64,000 nucleotides of DNA from Ravibacter sp964562455. GTDB taxonomy: Bacteria > Bacteroidota > Bacteroidia > Cytophagales > Spirosomataceae. Shown piece by piece: positions 16,984-26,623 of the stretch. The stretch is taken from positions 1 through 64,000 of the forward strand of contig CAZLTN010000018.1 in assembly GCA_964562455.1 (NCBI GenBank). The letters are read 5' to 3'. Below the pieces are notes generated by a model. It searched no databases. It saw only the letters and a list, made by a program, of their open reading frames with translations, and was not told where the DNA came from. Position 1 is the stretch's first letter, and each line of letters begins with the position of its first letter. The translations under genes were made by a program, and so were the position numbers.

Positions 16984-19809
16984 ATGCGAATTGCCCTGTT
17001 CAGTATGTGGAGATCCTGTCGGGCTATCAGTATTATATTGATCTTAGCCCTTTCCGGCCCGGTTAATCTGTACAGCCAACCTACCCTTCGCGATGCAAGG
17101 GAAATACAGCTCCTGGCTCAGCGTAAGGTGGAAAGGGGACTTGCCGACCTTCTGAACACACTGACTTTCGATGAACTCGGTGAATTTGAACGAAGATCAA
17201 TTGTAGAAGACAGCTACAATACTTCGCCCAATCAGATATTTTATTCTGATAAAGTAATCGTGGAGGATGATCTCGACCCGCGCCGGGAGCCGGGAACACC
17301 ACCTCTCGATCTGACCATTTCCAAATATCTCAGCAACTTCGACTTATTCTATCCCAAAAGCGAAGAACAAACCATCCATTTCACCGACCTGCGCGTGTCA
17401 GGCCTGAAAAAGTCCGACTATTACTATGTGAAAGTATACTATACCTCCAAATTTGATTTGCGACACAAACAGGCAGATTCTGTATTTGAGCCGGCAGAAC
17501 GGGTAGCCGAAGTACGTGCGGAACGTAGTGACAAAAAATGGGTCGTTTATATTACCCGTCTTGCTTTTACCAGCGAAAACGATATTCAAAATCCAGCGCT
17601 CAACGACATGGAGCTTGCCCCGGAAGCCTCCGGTTACGCAGTTTCGGATCATACAGAAGTAAGAGAAAAGGAGCGGGATGCCGAGCGGATAGCTCTTGCC
17701 GAATACAACCGATGGCTCGATGCCGGCGACGATGCCTTCAACCATAAGGATTATGAAACTGCCCTGGAAGCGTACACCAAAGCCGACCAACTCAATATTT
17801 ATGATGACCTTCTTCCACGTAGAAAAATCTATAAGGTAAAAAAAACCTTCGAGCTGGAGAGTCAATCACAGGCAGTACTGCTCGGAGAATATTTATCCCG
17901 GGCGTCGCTGGCACAAAAAAACCGCAACTATGGGGAAGCCGTAGGCCTTTTGAGAAAAGTGCAGCTCATTAAGCCCGATTCTTCTGAAGTAATAGAGCTG
18001 ATCCGTCTGCTGAATGAAAAGTCGAGCCTTAAGGCCGAGCTTGACGAACAATTTAATGCCGGGAGATACAATGAAGTCATTAAACGATATACGCTGATTC
18101 TCAAAACCGACAAAGATAACTCGGATCACTATCTCGGACGAGGACTGGCCTATTCTAAAAATAATGATCCGGGAAAAGCCCTGAAAGATTTTGATAAAGC
18201 AATCGAACTCGATGTTGCCAACCTCGCGGCTTTCAAAGCAAGAGCCGATTTACATGCAGAGAAAAAGGACTATCCAAAAGCAATTGCAGACCTTACCAAT
18301 TATCTCAACATCGATCCCGCCAGTGACTTAATCCTGAGACAGAGGGCGGAATTGCGCGCACTTACCAAAAATCATGCAGGAACAAAAAACGACCTGGACA
18401 ATGCACTGAAAATCAACCCTGACAACTATCAAAATTACCTGGCCAGGGGAAAATATTATAGCAACCAGGGCGTAACTCCTCTTGCAAAAGAAGACTTTTC
18501 CACAGCAATAAAACTTCGGCCCGTAAGTGCCGAAGCTTACTTTTACAGAGGATTGTGCTGGTATAAAGAAGGGAATTTCGAGAATACCGGGAAAGATTTT
18601 CAGAGAGCTCTGGAACTCAACCCATCCGATGAGGTCCTGTCCGGGATTTCGGGTACCGCAAAAATATTCTTCGATGAAGGCATTGGTTTGAGCGGAGCAA
18701 AGCGCTTTGACGATGCTTCTGTTTCATTCAAAAAAGCGACCCTACTTTATCCGCCATCCGCCGACGCACATTTCCACCTGGCCGAAAACTTGTTTGCGCA
18801 GCAACGTTTGCAGGAAGCATTGGAATCTTATACCCAGGCAATCCTGTACAATAGCAATTTCCACCGGGCTTATTTCAGGCGAGGGGAGATTTACAATTCC
18901 CTCGCAGATGATCTGCGCGCTTTAGAAGATTTCAAAAAGGCCCGGCTTATCAATACCTCCTATTATTTGGCTTATTACAAGGAAGCCGGCGCGCTGTACC
19001 GGTTAAAACGCTATAAAGAGGCAGCCCAGCTTCTGGAGCTATTAAAAACAAACGAACGAAAGCTGGGAAAAGACTTTACCGACGAAATAACTTCAAAGGT
19101 CTTCAACCAATTGGGTAATTGCTATTTCATGCTTGGCGAGTATAAAGAATCCATTGAAGAGCAGTCAAAAGCAATCAGGAAAAACAAACAGAATTCCGAC
19201 GCCTATTACAGCCGGGCGCGGGTCTACGAGGCGGCTGATTTTTTCAAAAAAGCAGCCGAAGACTACATCGAAGCGTGTAAGTATGATCCTCTGAATCCTT
19301 CCAAAAAGCTAGCTGTCGGAAAAATAATGATTTCTACCGGCTCTCCCAGGAAAGCAATATCGTACCTGAACGAGGTTACAGCATTGGATACAGAAAACAG
19401 GTGCTGCAAGGCCGAGGCCATACTTACCAAATCAGATCTGCTCTATTCTCAATCTGATTTCAAAGGTGCCAGTCAGTCATACCGTCTTGTATTACAAACA
19501 ACCCCACACCTCCTTTCAACCCGCCGGCTTACGAATGCCGGCATCAGTTGCCTGATGATAAAGCAAACGGAAGCGGCGCATCTATTTCTCTCTACAGCGG
19601 TTAAAAATCCTGACGTACTGCCCGAATCACTCTTTGCTATGGCATGCTACCATCTGCAGGAATTCAACAACAAAGAAGCTCAGGAATGGATAGAAAAAGC
19701 GCTTAAAACCGGTGCGATAGACAGGAAGTACTTAAAAAACAACAGGCTCCTGAATATCAGCAGTAAAGACAAAAACATATTCAAACAAATAATAGACAGA
19801 TACTTATAA
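16984..19809 (+). CDS. Large exported TPR protein
   Basis: The 941-residue product has a signal peptide (about 1-32), an N-terminal domain (about 35-220) with a possible relation to the C-terminal domain of the protein at 14492, and then a long array of tetratricopeptide repeats (about 235-930). Typical repeats are visible: YETALEAYTKADQLN, HYLGRGLAYSKNNDPGKALKDFDKAIELD, AYFYRGLCWYKEGNFENTGKDFQRALELN, AYYSRARVYEAADFFKKAAEDYIEACKYD. Such arrays scaffold protein complexes. Combined with the two OmpA proteins and the VWA lipoprotein it suggests a periplasmic assembly. It ends 29 nt before the last gene of the operon. Confidence 0.85.
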   Translation: MRIALFSMWRSCRAISIILILALSGPVNLYSQPTLRDAREIQLLAQRKVERGLADLLNTLTFDELGEFERRSIVEDSYNTSPNQIFYSDKVIVEDDLDPRREPGTPPLDLTISKYLSNFDLFYPKSEEQTIHFTDLRVSGLKKSDYYYVKVYYTSKFDLRHKQADSVFEPAERVAEVRAERSDKKWVVYITRLAFTSENDIQNPALNDMELAPEASGYAVSDHTEVREKERDAERIALAEYNRWLDAGDDAFNHKDYETALEAYTKADQLNIYDDLLPRRKIYKVKKTFELESQSQAVLLGEYLSRASLAQKNRNYGEAVGLLRKVQLIKPDSSEVIELIRLLNEKSSLKAELDEQFNAGRYNEVIKRYTLILKTDKDNSDHYLGRGLAYSKNNDPGKALKDFDKAIELDVANLAAFKARADLHAEKKDYPKAIADLTNYLNIDPASDLILRQRAELRALTKNHAGTKNDLDNALKINPDNYQNYLARGKYYSNQGVTPLAKEDFSTAIKLRPVSAEAYFYRGLCWYKEGNFENTGKDFQRALELNPSDEVLSGISGTAKIFFDEGIGLSGAKRFDDASVSFKKATLLYPPSADAHFHLAENLFAQQRLQEALESYTQAILYNSNFHRAYFRRGEIYNSLADDLRALEDFKKARLINTSYYLAYYKEAGALYRLKRYKEAAQLLELLKTNERKLGKDFTDEITSKVFNQLGNCYFMLGEYKESIEEQSKAIRKNKQNSDAYYSRARVYEAADFFKKAAEDYIEACKYDPLNPSKKLAVGKIMISTGSPRKAISYLNEVTALDTENRCCKAEAILTKSDLLYSQSDFKGASQSYRLVLQTTPHLLSTRRLTNAGISCLMIKQTEAAHLFLSTAVKNPDVLPESLFAMACYHLQEFNNKEAQEWIEKALKTGAIDRKYLKNNRLLNISSKDKNIFKQIIDRYL

Positions 19810-19838
19810 TCACTCCTCGTAATTAAAAAATCGGAACA

Positions 19839-21746
19839 ATGACAGCATCAGAACATAGAGGCACTCAACTCAAAACCGGATCAGTTTTGCTCATTCTTTT
19901 GCTTTTTACGGCTCAGTTTTTGCCCGCACAGGAAAAGAAGAAAAAAGGTAATTTCTGGAAGATACTAGACCAGGTTATCACAGTCGACGGTCAACCCGTA
20001 GGTAGTTCAGGATTGTTTGACAAAAGAGAAACGATCAAAGACAGTTGGGGGACATTGGGAGCCGGTTCCTCCTACGATGTCCTTACGAATTACGAAAGGA
20101 CGCCCCGCAACCATTTTTATACTTTTGAAGTAACGTCCGATAACGCGAAGGTCAGGATGGAACTTAATTCTACCAATGATACCCGTGCGCAGATTATTTC
20201 AGAAAATGGCCAGGTAATTGGTTTCGTAACAAGCGGCTATGAATATTCATTCGAACAGGAATTCAAACGAGCGGGGAAATACCGGATGATATTTCATGCA
20301 TTACGTTATTCCAGGGGAACCTATGAAATGCGGATGAGCGGTCCTTTCGCCAACATTATGCGTGAAAAGACTTCTTTTTGGAACAAGACAGGCATCTCTT
20401 TCGGAGAGGAAGGTTCCGGCGGTGGAAGAGAAAACATATACTCTCCGAGAAATCATAGATATGTCTTCGAACCCCAACCAGACAGTTACTATGACGTGAA
20501 CGTGGAATCCAACGGCGTGCCGATCGAGCTGGTTGTAACAGAACCTAGCGGCAAGGTCCTGTTTAGTTGGGAAGGAGGTGGCAATGGAGTAAGGTACATC
20601 GTAAATAAGGCTGTTCAGAAAGGCCCTTATCAGATCTTCGTTTCAACTGTTAAGGCCGGAGAACGCGCGGAATATACTCTCGAAGTAGCAGGGAATATGA
20701 TTAAAGAACCTCAATCCGTTATCTCAGGATTTAAAAAGGTCAATGGTAAGTTTCTCGTTACAGAAGAAAAACACGATTATACGTTTTCCGCCTCGGAAGG
20801 AAACATCGAAGTGCTTTACCGTTCTCCATCCGCTGCTGCAGAGATAATATTGAAAGACAAATTCGGGAAGCTTTTTCATCCATTGTCATATAGCCGGCCG
20901 TCCGACAGGTACATCGGCTATAGCTACTCAATTCCAAAGGGAGACTATACGGTCTCTCTGACTCCTAATCAACAGCAGGAAGCCAACTATGAATTCCTGA
21001 TTTGGGGAAACACAGAAGCGCTCAAAAATACAAAAACGCAATCTGCCGTCTCTTCGGAGGAGCCGGCCAGGCAGGTCGCTGGCCAGAACAATCAAATTCC
21101 GGAAAAAGCTGCTCAGACATTCTTATTTACCGGAAAGGTTCTTTCTCCCACAGGCTCGCTGGATTTTCGAAGCGTTAAAATTATTTTCGATGACCTGGAA
21201 ACAGGAACACGGCTAGGGGAAGTACAGCCTGATAATTCCGGCAATTATGCTTTGCGGTTAGCATCAGGACGGCAATATGCCGTCACCGCTCTTACCGGGA
21301 ACCAGTTCATCGCCAGCTCCCATCACGTGGATCTAACCGGAAAGACAACACCAGCTACCCGATCCTTACTTCCGATCACGATCATTTCCACTGCAGATAT
21401 AGGAGAAAAGCTCGTCCTGAACAATATTTTCTTCGATACGGGAAGCCCGATCCTATTGAGACAATCTTATCCTGAGCTCAAACGCGTCGCTGCCTTTTTA
21501 AAAGCAAACCCTAATGTAAAAGTAGAAATAGCAGGGCACACCGACGCAGTAGGAGATCATAATTCAAACCTGACCCTATCTCAAAACAGAGCTAATTCGG
21601 TGCTTTTTTATCTTCAGGATCAGACAGGCGACACCGGCACGCGGCTGCGCGCAAAGGGGTATGGCAAAGCAGAGCCTGTCGCCCCGAACAATACGGATGC
21701 CGGGCGACAGCAGAACAGAAGGGTAGAATTCAGAATAGTGCGATAA
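19839..21746 (+). CDS. OmpA-domain protein with PPC-like beta-sandwich repeats
   Basis: The 635-residue product has a signal peptide (about 1-30) with a basic KKKKG start to the mature protein. Three beta-sandwich repeats that look like bacterial pre-peptidase C-terminal (PPC) domains follow (about 70-165, 185-285, 300-385), each with H.Y.F/V and Y...V/I patterns. A carboxypeptidase-regulatory-like domain (about 430-510) precedes a C-terminal OmpA domain (about 520-635) with GHTDAVGDHNSNLTLSQNRA and QQNRRVEF. It is the last gene of the envelope operon and the second peptidoglycan-binding protein in it. I see no clear terminator in the 44 nt before the convergent M14 gene. Confidence 0.85.
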   Translation: MTASEHRGTQLKTGSVLLILLLFTAQFLPAQEKKKKGNFWKILDQVITVDGQPVGSSGLFDKRETIKDSWGTLGAGSSYDVLTNYERTPRNHFYTFEVTSDNAKVRMELNSTNDTRAQIISENGQVIGFVTSGYEYSFEQEFKRAGKYRMIFHALRYSRGTYEMRMSGPFANIMREKTSFWNKTGISFGEEGSGGGRENIYSPRNHRYVFEPQPDSYYDVNVESNGVPIELVVTEPSGKVLFSWEGGGNGVRYIVNKAVQKGPYQIFVSTVKAGERAEYTLEVAGNMIKEPQSVISGFKKVNGKFLVTEEKHDYTFSASEGNIEVLYRSPSAAAEIILKDKFGKLFHPLSYSRPSDRYIGYSYSIPKGDYTVSLTPNQQQEANYEFLIWGNTEALKNTKTQSAVSSEEPARQVAGQNNQIPEKAAQTFLFTGKVLSPTGSLDFRSVKIIFDDLETGTRLGEVQPDNSGNYALRLASGRQYAVTALTGNQFIASSHHVDLTGKTTPATRSLLPITIISTADIGEKLVLNNIFFDTGSPILLRQSYPELKRVAAFLKANPNVKVEIAGHTDAVGDHNSNLTLSQNRANSVLFYLQDQTGDTGTRLRAKGYGKAEPVAPNNTDAGRQQNRRVEFRIVR

Positions 21747-21790
21747 GGCCCTCTGTGCGATTTGTAAAAAATACACACTGCACTTCCCCG

Positions 21791-24286
21791 TCACCTAAAC
21801 ACCACATTCCCAAACAACAATTTCCCATTTTCCCAAAAGCCCCTGAACAGGGGGTTATCTGCCATATAGACAATTTCCCCCTTCCCTATTTCCTGCACAC
21901 CGATGATCAGGGTATTTTTCAGCCGGGGTTTCGCCCTATCGCCCACAAATCCGCCACGGTACCCGCTGTCGCCCAGGTAGCCTACATTCCACCCTTCCGT
22001 AAGATATGCCAGGTCAAAGATATTCCGTACCGACGAATAATAAGGCCGGCCGGAATAGCCGTAGCCGAACGGATGGGTTACATCCAGCGTCACCTCGAAT
22101 ACAGCTCCGAGCGACTCGCTTCTTATCGATTCGCGGCTTTGGGCCGCATAAGGCTTTAACAAATCCGATTCTCCCGGCTTGTCTCGCGGCTTTCGTTTCA
22201 GATGAAAGCCCTTTTTTCCGGCAAAGGCCTCCAATGCACGCTCCATAACCACCAGCTTTCCTCCTTTCGACATCCAGTCCGTGAGCTCCGGGATTCGTTC
22301 GTCCGTAAGAAAGGAAGTATAATTACCATCAGCCAGTATCAGGACATCCAACTGGTCAAGATGCGCCTTGTCAAAACCGGCTTTATCCAGGATAGTCAGC
22401 GGATACCCCAGTTCCCGGTCAAAAAAATGCCAGACAGCCCCGAATGCGGTAGGCGAAACGGAAGTCCCTCCGAGCAAGGCCGCCCTTACCGGTCTTATTC
22501 CTGTCACCAGGTCTGAACCCAGGTCGACGCCCGCCGAAACCAGCCCGGTCGCTACCGGGAACAGGTTTACCCCATGTTGAGCCGCCAGCTCATCTATCAT
22601 TTTATCGAACCTTTCTCCCAACGCTTCATTGCCCGCACGTGCGATCACCAGCGTCCCGGGCAGAAAATTCTCTCCTTGCACCTCAAACCCTGAATTGGCG
22701 GTTCGTACTTTAATATTACGATCCAGCAAAGCGCTTAAAAAACGGAGGTCACGGGTACCTTCCCACCTGGCGAGATAGGCATATGATTTTGACGGGACCG
22801 GTGGCCCAGCCTTCTCAGGAGAAGTATAAAGTCGCCCTTCTCTTTTCTGCTCCAGGCCGTAGACAGGTATGCCGAATACATAGCCCAACCCCCAACTTGT
22901 GATGTCATATGTCAGAGAGTCCTCCAGCAGCGGATTGCTCTCCATAAGTACTTTCAGCAGCATGGATTTCGGTTGGTTGCCCTGAATAAGCAGATCTTCA
23001 GGATCAAAAGATACTTTGGCGGCTTTATTTGAAATAAGATCCGTTGCCTGCGCAGTAAACTTCTCTCCACACCTCGCATACAAAATCTGCTGCTTGTCCA
23101 GGAACCTGACAAAAGCCTCTTCTGCAGGCCCGTACCCTTTCGTTTTCACGAGGTATGTGCGGTACTTTCCAGGCGGCTCCTCCCTGGCCTTCTTGAAAAA
23201 AAGCTCAAACTCCGCCACTACCCTCTCCCTGTGCGCGGCGAGCGCCTGCAGAGTAGCATGACCGGCCGCGACATGATGCATGATCCGGTCGCTAAGGGTA
23301 AGCGTATCTCCTGATTCGGGGCGGGTCAGCGCCAGCCCGGCCCGCCCTCCCCCTGCCTGCTCAAAGGTCATACCGATGGCGCCGTTAAAAGTAGGCCAGG
23401 TATCGCCGTAGCTGGGATAAAATAAATCGTAACTGGTTTTGGTAAAATACAGCCAGTTGTTCGTATCAAAGTATTTCCTGTTGTATTCACCTATAATCTG
23501 GTTGAACTCCCGCTGCCAGGGCGTAATATCTTCATGAAAAGGCCGGGCTGCCGGCGGGAAATAATAGCTGCTACCTGCGCTCATTTCATGAAAGTCGGCA
23601 TGCAGGTGCGGCATCCACCGGCTATAAATCGCTGCCCGCTGCCGGGACTCCGTCTGCACCTGCCAGGCCCAGTCGCGGTTCAGGTCAAACGCATAATGGT
23701 TGTATCTCCCCCCTGGCCAGGGCTGTGCGTGCTCTCTTGCAACGGGAAGGCTATTTGGAAGCTTTCCCGATACCTGGTTATACCAATTCACATACCGGGA
23801 GTGCCCGTCAGGATTGGAACATGGGTCAATTATTACGACCAGGCCTTCCAGCAGAGCCTGATCGCCTTTCAGCAAGTCATAAGCCAATTGCATGGCTGCT
23901 TCCGATGAAGATGCTTCATCTCCATGGATATTATAGCTCAGCCAGGCTATAACCGGCCGTTCGCCTCCCCGGCCCTCATTCTCCGGAAGCCCGGTCCCGG
24001 CAAGGTGATATTTCCTGATATCTTCCAGCCGGCTGATATTTTTTGCAGAACTGACAATCGCGATAACGAGCGGACGATCTTCATAACTCCTGCCATATTC
24101 TATGAGCTTCACCTGGTCTCTACGGCTGTCGGCCAATTGCCTGAAATAATCGAGGATACGATGATGATAGGTAAACCTGCTTCCCGGCTCATACCCCAGA
24201 AAACCGGCGGGAGAAAGCTCCTGGGCCCTCGCCAGGTCTACACCCGTCATCAGAAGAAATGCAGCAAAAAGGAGAATTCCCTTCAT
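21791..24286 (-). CDS. M14-family zinc carboxypeptidase, exported
   Basis: The 831-residue product has a signal peptide (MKGILLFAAFLLMTGVDLARAQ). The M14 domain occupies about 30-340 and its site is complete: H121 and E124 in NIHGDEAS, N203-R204 in DLNRDW, H229 or H233 in HLHADFHEM as the third ligand, and the catalytic Glu309 in GMTFEQ. The remaining 490 residues include a glutamine-amidotransferase-like or Rossmann-like segment (about 640-740; YPLTILDKAGFDKAHLDQLDVLILADG), common in Bacteroidota M14 proteins. It cleaves peptides or peptide cross-links outside the cytoplasm. It is divergent from the ECF sigma gene at 24699, so it may serve the same SusCD locus. Confidence 0.88.
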   Translation of the reverse strand: MKGILLFAAFLLMTGVDLARAQELSPAGFLGYEPGSRFTYHHRILDYFRQLADSRRDQVKLIEYGRSYEDRPLVIAIVSSAKNISRLEDIRKYHLAGTGLPENEGRGGERPVIAWLSYNIHGDEASSSEAAMQLAYDLLKGDQALLEGLVVIIDPCSNPDGHSRYVNWYNQVSGKLPNSLPVAREHAQPWPGGRYNHYAFDLNRDWAWQVQTESRQRAAIYSRWMPHLHADFHEMSAGSSYYFPPAARPFHEDITPWQREFNQIIGEYNRKYFDTNNWLYFTKTSYDLFYPSYGDTWPTFNGAIGMTFEQAGGGRAGLALTRPESGDTLTLSDRIMHHVAAGHATLQALAAHRERVVAEFELFFKKAREEPPGKYRTYLVKTKGYGPAEEAFVRFLDKQQILYARCGEKFTAQATDLISNKAAKVSFDPEDLLIQGNQPKSMLLKVLMESNPLLEDSLTYDITSWGLGYVFGIPVYGLEQKREGRLYTSPEKAGPPVPSKSYAYLARWEGTRDLRFLSALLDRNIKVRTANSGFEVQGENFLPGTLVIARAGNEALGERFDKMIDELAAQHGVNLFPVATGLVSAGVDLGSDLVTGIRPVRAALLGGTSVSPTAFGAVWHFFDRELGYPLTILDKAGFDKAHLDQLDVLILADGNYTSFLTDERIPELTDWMSKGGKLVVMERALEAFAGKKGFHLKRKPRDKPGESDLLKPYAAQSRESIRSESLGAVFEVTLDVTHPFGYGYSGRPYYSSVRNIFDLAYLTEGWNVGYLGDSGYRGGFVGDRAKPRLKNTLIIGVQEIGKGEIVYMADNPLFRGFWENGKLLFGNVVFR

Positions 24287-24698
24287 AGGGTCGAGTTTTC
24301 TTAGCTACGTGTACAGCTACAATATAGTTAAAAGGATTTTACACGCCGGAATATTTTTTTCCCGTTAATATGTGACCTCCGGTCTGACCGCCAGTCTCAA
24401 GATTAAGAAGCAAATAACATTAAACATTAGGTTCATTAATAAAATCAGGTATCCCTACGACCCGCATGGTTTGAAAATACCATAAGAGTCCCAAGAGATA
24501 AAAACTATACCACGCTATTACAGCCATAACAAAAAGCCCGGCTTTGTTATGGCTGTATTTATTTTTAGGGTACCTGCCTCAAAAATGCAGCCTCCGCGAT
24601 CCTGAATATTTCAGTTTAAGTTATATTTAATACTTCTTTTAACCTGTTTCGTATTTATTTTGCAGTTGCTCTCGTATCATCACAGCAGTCCTTTCAAC
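24287..24698. other. 412-nt divergent region with an orphan terminator
   Basis: This region separates the minus-strand M14 gene from the plus-strand ECF sigma gene. It contains the strong plus-strand terminator at 24519-24566 but no protein-coding gene to end there. A short RNA or a leader transcript ending at the hairpin would explain it. I find no exact TAnnTTTG on either strand. Confidence 0.5.
24519..24566 (+). terminator. Orphan intrinsic terminator upstream of ECF sigma gene
   Basis: A perfect 15-bp stem (24519-24533 with 24543-24557) and a 9-nt loop are followed by TTTATTTTT. It points in the plus direction, 133 nt upstream of the sigma ATG. No plus-strand gene ends nearby, because the last one stops at 21746. 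Confidence 0.8.
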
Positions 24699-25277
24699 AT
24701 GCAAACACTTCACAATGAACAGGATATATGGAAACAAATGGTTTCAGGCGATGAAAAGTCATTGGGCAGATTGATGAATCTGTACTACAAAGCATTGCTG
24801 AACTACGGCTACAAATTCGTGAAGAACGACGACTTCCTGAAAGACTGCATCCAGGAATTGTTCATCAATATCTGGAATAACCGTGCACGACTGGCTGTTC
24901 CTGATAGCATCAAAGCTTACCTGTTTGTTTCGCTAAAGCGCAAAATCGAACGCGACATCGTTCGCGAGCCTTTTTTGGAAGAGCTGGCAGACAGGTTATA
25001 CCCTCATGTCGAATTTTCTCCCGAATGGTGGCTGATCCGGGAAGAGTCTCTCGCGCTCAAAACGAGAAACATGGCCGATCTTCTGAACTCCCTTCCCAAA
25101 AGGCAGAGAGAAGTGATTTACCTGAAATATTATGAGGAGATGAGCCGGGAAGAAATCTCCATGATCCTTTCGATTACCCCTCAAACTGTCTCAAATCTTC
25201 TCCAGCTTGCCTATTTACACCTTCGGAAACATTGGAAAACCTCCACGATAGGCCTTCTCCTGCTTCTTTTCTCCTGA
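24699..25277 (+). CDS. ECF RNA polymerase sigma factor (SusCD-locus type)
   Basis: The ATG at 24699 is preferred over an in-frame TTG at 24660, giving 192 residues, the usual length. Region 2 is seen in LLNYGYKFVKNDDFLKDCIQELFINIWNN and region 4 in LPKRQREVIYLKYYEEMSREEISMILSITPQTVSNLL. The last dozen residues are hydrophobic (GLLLLLFS), as in many Bacteroidota ECF factors of this class. It is followed by the FecR anti-sigma gene (25439) and the SusC/SusD pair. In such loci a TonB-dependent receptor signals through its N-terminal STN domain to FecR, which releases the sigma factor. Confidence 0.93.
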   Translation: MQTLHNEQDIWKQMVSGDEKSLGRLMNLYYKALLNYGYKFVKNDDFLKDCIQELFINIWNNRARLAVPDSIKAYLFVSLKRKIERDIVREPFLEELADRLYPHVEFSPEWWLIREESLALKTRNMADLLNSLPKRQREVIYLKYYEEMSREEISMILSITPQTVSNLLQLAYLHLRKHWKTSTIGLLLLLFS

Positions 25278-25438
25278 CATAAACGAAAGAATCCTACACA
25301 ACGCTATACCCGCTATACCCGCGGCAATCTGAACAGTTCTCCAAACACCTTTTTTATTTTAAAAAAAAATCTCAGAATTATGGTATCTCCTGCTGCCGGT
25401 TTGTATCTGGTAGATATGGCGACGCATAGGGATATACC

Positions 25439-26539
25439 ATGAACTACGAATCCTTTTCCATTTCTGATTTTCTCGAAGATCCGTTTTTCCGGAAATGGGT
25501 CCTTCACAATGATCCGGCTGCCGATGTTTTCTGGAGTGACTGGATGCGGCGTAATCCGGGAAAAACGGAAGAAATCAATGAGGCAAGGGCATTGCTCTAT
25601 ACCCTCCGGGAGAGAGCCGAATTCCCTGGCGACGATGAGATCGAACGACACGTAGCCGATACGATTAGCCGGCTGGATCGCCATGTGCCGGAGGAACAGC
25701 CTCGCACCGGTTCTCTGCGGGCTCTTTATTATGGAATATCTGCTGCCTGCGCTGCATTGCTCATCCTTATACTGGGCTGGGCGTATTTTCCGGGCAGCAC
25801 CTATACTCCGGGTGCCTTCTCTGATGAAGCCGCAAAAGCATCCGGCCTGGTCAGGGTTCGCTCCGATGCCAAAAGCAAGCGGGAGCTGGTCCTCGGTGAC
25901 GGGAGTAAAATCTTGCTTGCTCCCAATAGCGAGCTGGTGTATCCGCAAACTTTCGATACGCTCTTCAGAGAAGTCACCCTCAACGGTGAAGCCTATTTTG
26001 AAATAGCACGCGATACCAGAAGGCCTTTCAGGGTTGTCGCCCCCGATCTGATTACAGAGGTCCTGGGCACCAGCTTCACCGTCAGGTCGTTTGAATCGTC
26101 TCCGGAAGCCTTGGTATCTGTCAGGACCGGAAAAGTTTCAGTAGTTACTTCCGATAAAAAAGAGGGTGGAAAAGAAATAATCTCCAGTCAGAAGATAGGG
26201 ATGATCCTGAGTCCTAACCAGGAGGTTATCTACCATAGGCAGGATGCGAAGCTTATTAAGAAACTAAGCCACAATCCCGAGCGCATTATACATCCCTTAC
26301 CGTCCAGCCTGGTTTTTGACGATAAACCGGTGGTAGATGTCCTCCATATAATAGGTGAGCAGTACGGCATAAGCATTGTTTATAACAAGGAGATATTGTC
26401 CGAATGTCTTCTTACCGGCGATCTGAGAGACCATACATTATATGAGCAGCTCGATCTGGTATGCCGGCTGGCCAATGCCCGGTACGACATCGTGGAGGGG
26501 CAGGTGATCATTCACAGCACCGGTTGCACCGAATTCTGA
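25439..26539 (+). CDS. FecR-family anti-sigma factor
   Basis: This 366-residue protein has a cytoplasmic N-terminal region (1-95), one membrane span (about 97-118; GISAACAALLILILGWAYF), a periplasmic FecR domain (about 135-235; ELVLGDGSKILLAPNSELVYP, VTLNGEAYFEIARDTRRPFRV, VLGTSFTVRSF) and a C-terminal DUF4974-type tail (about 285-355; VVDVLHIIGEQYGISI, LTGDL). It binds the ECF factor of 24699 and receives the signal from the SusC-like receptor encoded next. The gap to susC is 188 nt and contains a hairpin at 26597-26623. Confidence 0.93.
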   Translation: MNYESFSISDFLEDPFFRKWVLHNDPAADVFWSDWMRRNPGKTEEINEARALLYTLRERAEFPGDDEIERHVADTISRLDRHVPEEQPRTGSLRALYYGISAACAALLILILGWAYFPGSTYTPGAFSDEAAKASGLVRVRSDAKSKRELVLGDGSKILLAPNSELVYPQTFDTLFREVTLNGEAYFEIARDTRRPFRVVAPDLITEVLGTSFTVRSFESSPEALVSVRTGKVSVVTSDKKEGGKEIISSQKIGMILSPNQEVIYHRQDAKLIKKLSHNPERIIHPLPSSLVFDDKPVVDVLHIIGEQYGISIVYNKEILSECLLTGDLRDHTLYEQLDLVCRLANARYDIVEGQVIIHSTGCTEF

Positions 26540-26596
26540 AACTTTAATATAAACCCAATCACATTATATGCCTATGCCCGAAAACTAAACAAAAAA

Positions 26597-26623
26597 GCCA
26601 ATGATGGTTGCGTCATCATTGGC
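26597..26623 (+). promoter_or_regulatory. Hairpin between fecR and susC (locus 1)
   Basis: A 10-bp perfect stem, GCCAATGATG (26597-26606) with CATCATTGGC (26614-26623), closes a 7-nt loop, preceded by an A-run and followed by a T-rich but broken tract (TTACTCTTT). It could be a weak terminator or attenuator limiting readthrough from the switch genes into susC. A second GC-rich imperfect palindrome follows near 26663-26678. Confidence 0.6.

Noticed and set aside
11861..21746. Type IX secretion or gliding locus
   Set aside because: OmpA and TPR proteins occur in T9SS, but none of the seven genes shows PorK/L/M/N, PorV or SprA features and there are no CTD-type cargo proteins.
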